In this document: positions 59,301 through 64,000 of the stretch, piece by piece
How positions within the stretch are numbered: the stretch's first letter is position 1
Layout of the letters: the number at the start of each line of letters is the position of its first letter
Assembly (NCBI GenBank): GCA_002205965.3
Contig: NADL03000037.1
Coordinates: 496,001 to 560,000, forward strand
Source of the DNA: Kappaphycus alvarezii
Lineage: Eukaryota > Rhodophyta > Florideophyceae > Gigartinales > Solieriaceae
DNA: 64,000 nt
Reading direction: 5' to 3'
Program-made: the position numbers and the translations under genes
The notes under the pieces: generated by a model
Database searches by the model: none
Told to the model about the DNA's origin: nothing
The model's input: only the letters and a program-made list of their open reading frames with translations

Positions 59301-62300
59301 GGAGCCTCCAGAAATTTTATAGACGAACATGTAGATGAAGAACAGAAAAATAAAGGGATTTTATATTGAACCGCTAAATTTTGCTTCATACATCAGAAAA
59401 TAGATACATGATTTTAAAACTGAAACTGCAGAAATGCGTTCAAAGCTAAGTCTGGACTCCTAAATAATAATCAAATTTTGTTATTTTTTCGCTTCTTTTC
59501 ATTTTGGTACAAAAGAAGCATTTACTCCTTTTTGGAAAACGACTCACAAGAAAGTTTTGAACAAACAATAGAATTAGAAAACTATGAAAGGAAGGGGCGC
59601 GAAAACAAGCATTCATGATATATCTGCTGTACTTGTGGGATTCAAAGCTATATTTTTATCACTAAACCATTATCTCTAGTATTTAAATACCCGGATTTGT
59701 GTCCTAACCTTTTTTTCAGAACCATATCCGTGATTTAGACCCGTAAACTTCTGCAAGTTATTCTCAAGAGTCTGAAAGTACTTCACGAAATCTTAACGGT
59801 CGTCCATAAAAATATAAAAAATCACTTGTCATAAAATGAAAAACAGGCCCAAATCATAAAAGAATAGCCGCAATATCGGGGTCGAGCCGATGAGCGTTGC
59901 ACCTTTCACCTTTCTCAGATCATGCCAGTGTTATTTAAAACTCCGTAGCCCATCCAGATGAAACTTCTTTTCATTCAGCTTTTTGACTCATTCCACTCCG
60001 GAAGCTTTTTGCGAATCTATCAGGAAAGGAGAAACCATTACTTTCTGTAAATCGGAGCACTTTTTGTGGAATTAATGCCTTATTTATTCCCCAACTGACG
60101 AAATAGCGCCTTGTAAAGCTGACTAGCGGACAATTATTCTTTACTGGTCTACTTCATCGTGAGATTTTTTCCGCTGAAGTCATATCTGAAAGGAGTCCGA
60201 TGTCCTGAGCTTTCCCATACTGTGCTAGATTCTGGATTAATGACCCTAGACTACAGCTAATTAGTTGTTTATTAAGCTCTCGCGACATAAAAACCATCTG
60301 AAAATTGTGATTCGTACGTAAAAGTCCCAACTACTGTAACACTAATCAGCATGATAGCGGTCAATCCATGATATCTGCCGTTTTCCAGGAATCACAGAAA
60401 GTTGACCTCTCTTCTTTGTAAATGTTTAATTATTCTACACCAAAACATTTTGGTGAAATCTTAAAAGCCAATAACAGTAAGATAAACTATTAGATGCGAC
60501 TCAGTGCGGTGACAGATTCTGTTTAACCGTATTATACGATAATGATGTATTGCAATCGTCTAGACAAGGCAGTTGCTATGCAAATATGAGACCGATGAGC
60601 TAGGCGATATCCAGCCGCCTTTTTGTGGCTAAGCACACGTTACCGTTGTCTGCAAATGAATATAAGCAATATTACGCGAGACATGGTGCGTATAAGGAAT
60701 CCAAAATGTATCCGGCCCCCATCCCATATTCTCCACCTGCAGTTATCATCATAATGACGGCCCATGAAACTATTCATTTATCTCTTCGCAGTTTCGATTA
60801 ATTCAGTTCATGTGCACTCTCCCATGGCTGCACCCAAGCCCTCCAATCGGCCAACCTTCTTATATAACCCTCTTTCTTGGTCAGGTAAGTGAGTCTAATC
60901 ATAAAGTCATCAAGATGAAACAATAGTTTCGTAGAAAATGGGAATTTTTTCCTGTAGGATCGAAAATAATGGCTTTCTGTAATAATCGCACCGACTCACC
61001 TACAAATATGTATACTTTATCGTAGACCAAGGTAGTTATGGGTCATGCATGTGTAATTTGGGTATAAAGTATTTACATTTGTTTATACATGCTAACCAAA
61101 TAGTGGTAAACCCTTCAAAAATCTTTTTATCTCAAAAAAACATATTAAAGAAATTTCAATATCTTCATGGCTTCCTCGTACCATTACTAAATAAGAAAAG
61201 TAATACATTTACCATTAGTACATAGTTGGACGACATGGGCGACGCTCGATCCCCATTTCACCCCCATTGCAACGGAGATAATACTGAGTGATAATCTCCG
61301 AAAATATTATCACGACCTAGTCTCCTACCAACCAGCTAATGTATATGAGACCGTTGTCCTCTTATCAGGAAATACAAAAGAAAAAATAATTTTCCATATA
61401 TATTTTTTGCCCCCAATTTACTCTCAAAAGATGTGAATATCGAGCAAAGTATTCTTTGTAATAATTCTGACGACAATCAGAGTATAAACCACTTTTTCAC
61501 TCACTAGATATCCCTCAGTTTAAGTGACATTGTGCAACATTTCATCCCTTTTGTACATGAAGTTGGACGCTAAAGCCGAAATTGCGTTGAATTGGAGCAC
61601 TTAAGCACCAATTTACTGTAATTCTATGGATCTAGAGTATTTTTTGGAGTTCTTATTTAGGGACCCGGAAAATTTTAATCGCTGCAGTAACAGTATGGCA
61701 AAGATTTTTGTAATAATATGGGGTTAAGTTGTGCCTTATATAAGCTGAGTTGTACAGCGAATACGCACTTATTCAAAGGATCTTAAGCTGAAACTGAGCT
61801 GTACAATAAGATGTATGAAGTATTTGGAAAGTCGTTAGAGTCAACTGAATTCCAAATTTGTCGCTTAAGCGCCGCTTGAAACTTGAATCAGGCATTTGGG
61901 CTGACGTTAAAAATTTCGACCTCCTGTTCTCTCAAAAAGTGGATAAAATGTCGGAACGTGTCTAGAGTTTGCACACAAAAAGGGTTCACCTTCCAGAGAA
62001 GAATCATACTTTAAATCTGCCTTTTTTTTGTTGAAAGTTTACCTTCCAATAAGAAAAAAATTTCCCTTTCAACAATTTTGTTCTTTTTCATGACCTCATT
62101 AAGTGATTTCTGGATATAATGAAACTTATAACTCACTACAACGTGTAGATAATGTTGCGATGAGGCACACAAAGGTACACCTTGGGTCCTTTTTCACTCC
62201 GTATGTCTCAGTAACAGTAGCTTTGATCTAAATTTTTATGGAATATTGGAGTTTCATTATCTAGAGAAGCTATACAGAGCCTTATATTAGTCGGAACTAT

Positions 62301-64000
62301 TCTAGACTGATATTAATTTAATGAAATAGAATCTACCCATCGATTTGTTCAATAACCAAGTGACTTTGATATTTTCAGTCTAAAGTGCTACTATTGACTC
62401 CCACTACCATATAAATATCTGTCCGTAGAACAGATGGAAAATAGTTCTTTGAAATATAAACTGCAAAAAGAGATATCTTATTATGGTAATTAAGCGCAAA
62501 TAGCTATCACAGAGATTTTTAGGCGATAGAAATGAAATTGATGACACATAGCAGCTCTGTGATATCGTAGGGCCCTAGCAAGTACCCGCTCAATATTTAA
62601 AGACATTATTCTTGACTCTCACGCATACAAAGAGTTAAGAACAAAGAGTTCATAGCATGTATTAAATGCTTAACAAGACTTTATATCAATAAGTAGAGAT
62701 TCGATGGCCAGGGCTAACTTAGTCTCTAAGGTATAAAGGGGAGAAATCTCCTTTGTTTTTGGAAGTTGTCTTTAAAATCAGGGCATATTGATATCATACC
62801 AGACATTTTTGCAGATGATACTGTACGGAGCTTAGCTCTTATATTTCAAAGTAAAACTAAAAAATGCCCAACTTTGCAGTTCGATTGACTTCAATTACAG
62901 GTTCATAAATCTCTAACATTCAAGCACTGCGTACGGAGACCTATCAGGAACTAATTTGGTGTTATTTCTGGACTCGGAAAAACGGTTGGGGAAGAAAAAG
63001 CTGTAATACTATTAGGGAAAATTTACATTTCCTTTGTACAACTTCTGAACAATTAAATTGCTCCTTTGCCCTCGCCATCAAACTTTACAACAATTCAATT
63101 GTCCAAAAATTGACATATATGGCTCATACGTCAATTTTGGAGCTTTGAATAAGTTCAGAAAAAGCAGTTTCACCCTCAGTTTTCTAGCGCAAATAAGCTA
63201 TTGACCCTAAATTTGATGCTAAATTGTATTCTCTCTTTACAAAATTTATTTTCGAAATGATACAAATAGCAGACTACACAAGCAGTAGCAAAAGAATTAC
63301 TTTTAAACAATTTGTAAAGTTCTAGATAAAATATAAAACAGTCAGTCACATGTACAAATTTCTCAACGGCTTCAGGGCCTGTAAAGTTTGGTGTCATGTT
63401 GCTAAATCTGTCCTATTTGAACTAATTGAAGTCTTTTACATTAGTACTAAGGATTGATACGAAATAAGCGAGGAGGGGCATGCAGATTCATAGCAGCTTT
63501 TCCGGTAGTACAAATATATTTCAATGATTTTCTCTCCGACTATGAGATGATTTATTCTGAAACAATTGATAAAAGAAAATAATAACTGGCGATTGTTTCC
63601 TCACTTCTTTGCGGAAATCTCAAGAACAACAAATTGCTGAGCAGAGAAAAAAAATTACAGATTTAGGCACAAGAAGGAAAGGAGGTCTCAAAAAGAGTGG
63701 TGGTCATTTTAAAAACGAAAAAAATGAGATGAGAGGCGTCCTGAGAAGTTGAGGGAACCCGCAGAATGCATAATTTTGCAAATCAGGCGTTTGAGTAGAC
63801 TAAGGGTTTGAATTTAAACCAGGTAATACCAGAGTACTAGTGCTAGAGCTACAGCATTTCGACTACTGTACCTCAGGCACGGTGGTAAAATGATTTTCAG
63901 GAGTACTTGTTTTCACTCACCTATTATACGGCGAAAATGTGATCTAAGGGGAAAATTATTGTATATTTACTTTAATGGGGATATTAGCTAGAACCCAAAG
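53400..64000. other. Long AT-rich block without recognised genes
   Basis: About 10.6 kb of uniformly AT-rich DNA. No frame exceeds about 130 codons, and beyond 54.1 kb none exceeds 97. Longest: 53633-54019 minus, 58303-58596 plus. None resembles a known protein. I saw no satellite array, long inverted repeat or tRNA. It may be a very old transposon graveyard, or pericentromeric or centromeric DNA, since centromeres in some algae are marked by AT-richness alone. It continues to the window edge. Confidence 0.55.

Noticed and set aside
60560-60650. A gagctaggcg...gccgcc stem-loop resembling part of a small RNA
   Set aside because: The stem is only four pairs, and no cloverleaf or conserved RNA pattern is present.
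1-64000. CRISPR array, prophage or bacterial operon
   Set aside because: No regularly spaced direct repeats with unique spacers; genes and transposons are all eukaryotic types.

Overview
This is nuclear DNA from a eukaryote. Host genes are few, compact and mostly intronless, and they sit in a mass of decayed transposons. A unicellular alga of the stramenopile type, perhaps a diatom, fits best. The reasons are the gene types (two-pore K+ channel with EF-hands, bZIP factor, mitochondrial NFU1), Copia, Gypsy-chromodomain, PIF/Harbinger, pogo/Tigger and R2-like LINE relics side by side, and a genic base composition near balance. The species is inferred, not shown.

Layout. 1-420: edge of a Copia reverse transcriptase (minus). 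2.04-2.33 kb: cluster of GTACAGTA-type palindromic repeats. 2.71-3.83 kb: intact two-pore K+ channel (plus), convergent with an intact bZIP gene at 5.25-4.37 kb (minus). 5.7-8.8 kb: two LINE 3' fragments and several small repeats. 9.0-16.2 kb: PIF/Harbinger relics (two transposase/Myb-like gene pairs, both convergent, plus a truncated third transposase). 17.3-33.9 kb: strongly AT-rich, with Gypsy and Copia/LTR relics. 34.1-35.7 kb: pogo/Tigger transposase with its DDD triad. 36.27-39.18 kb: a structurally complete Harbinger element with terminal inverted repeats and a TTA target-site duplication. 39.2-42.5 kb: GTAC repeats, an uncertain gene with an Rdx/SelW-like domain, and the NFU1 gene (one frameshift). 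43.3-45.95 kb: R2-like LINE (minus). 47-53 kb: Gypsy element (minus). 53.4-64 kb: AT-rich DNA in which I recognise no gene.

Only the K+ channel and the bZIP gene look fully intact. NFU1 is intact apart from one base missing in a G run, which may be a sequencing error. Most transposon genes keep their reading frame over hundreds of codons and are broken mainly by TAA/TAG/TGA codons. Many of these lie where relatives have Gln, Arg or Trp, as expected from C-to-T change (on either strand) in silenced, methylated DNA. I found no tRNA, rRNA or CRISPR, and no clear new multi-gene system. The best leads are the complete Harbinger element with two tail-to-tail genes, the mutational signature, the AT-rich blocks (possible pericentromere) and the Rdx-like gene lacking its redox cysteines.
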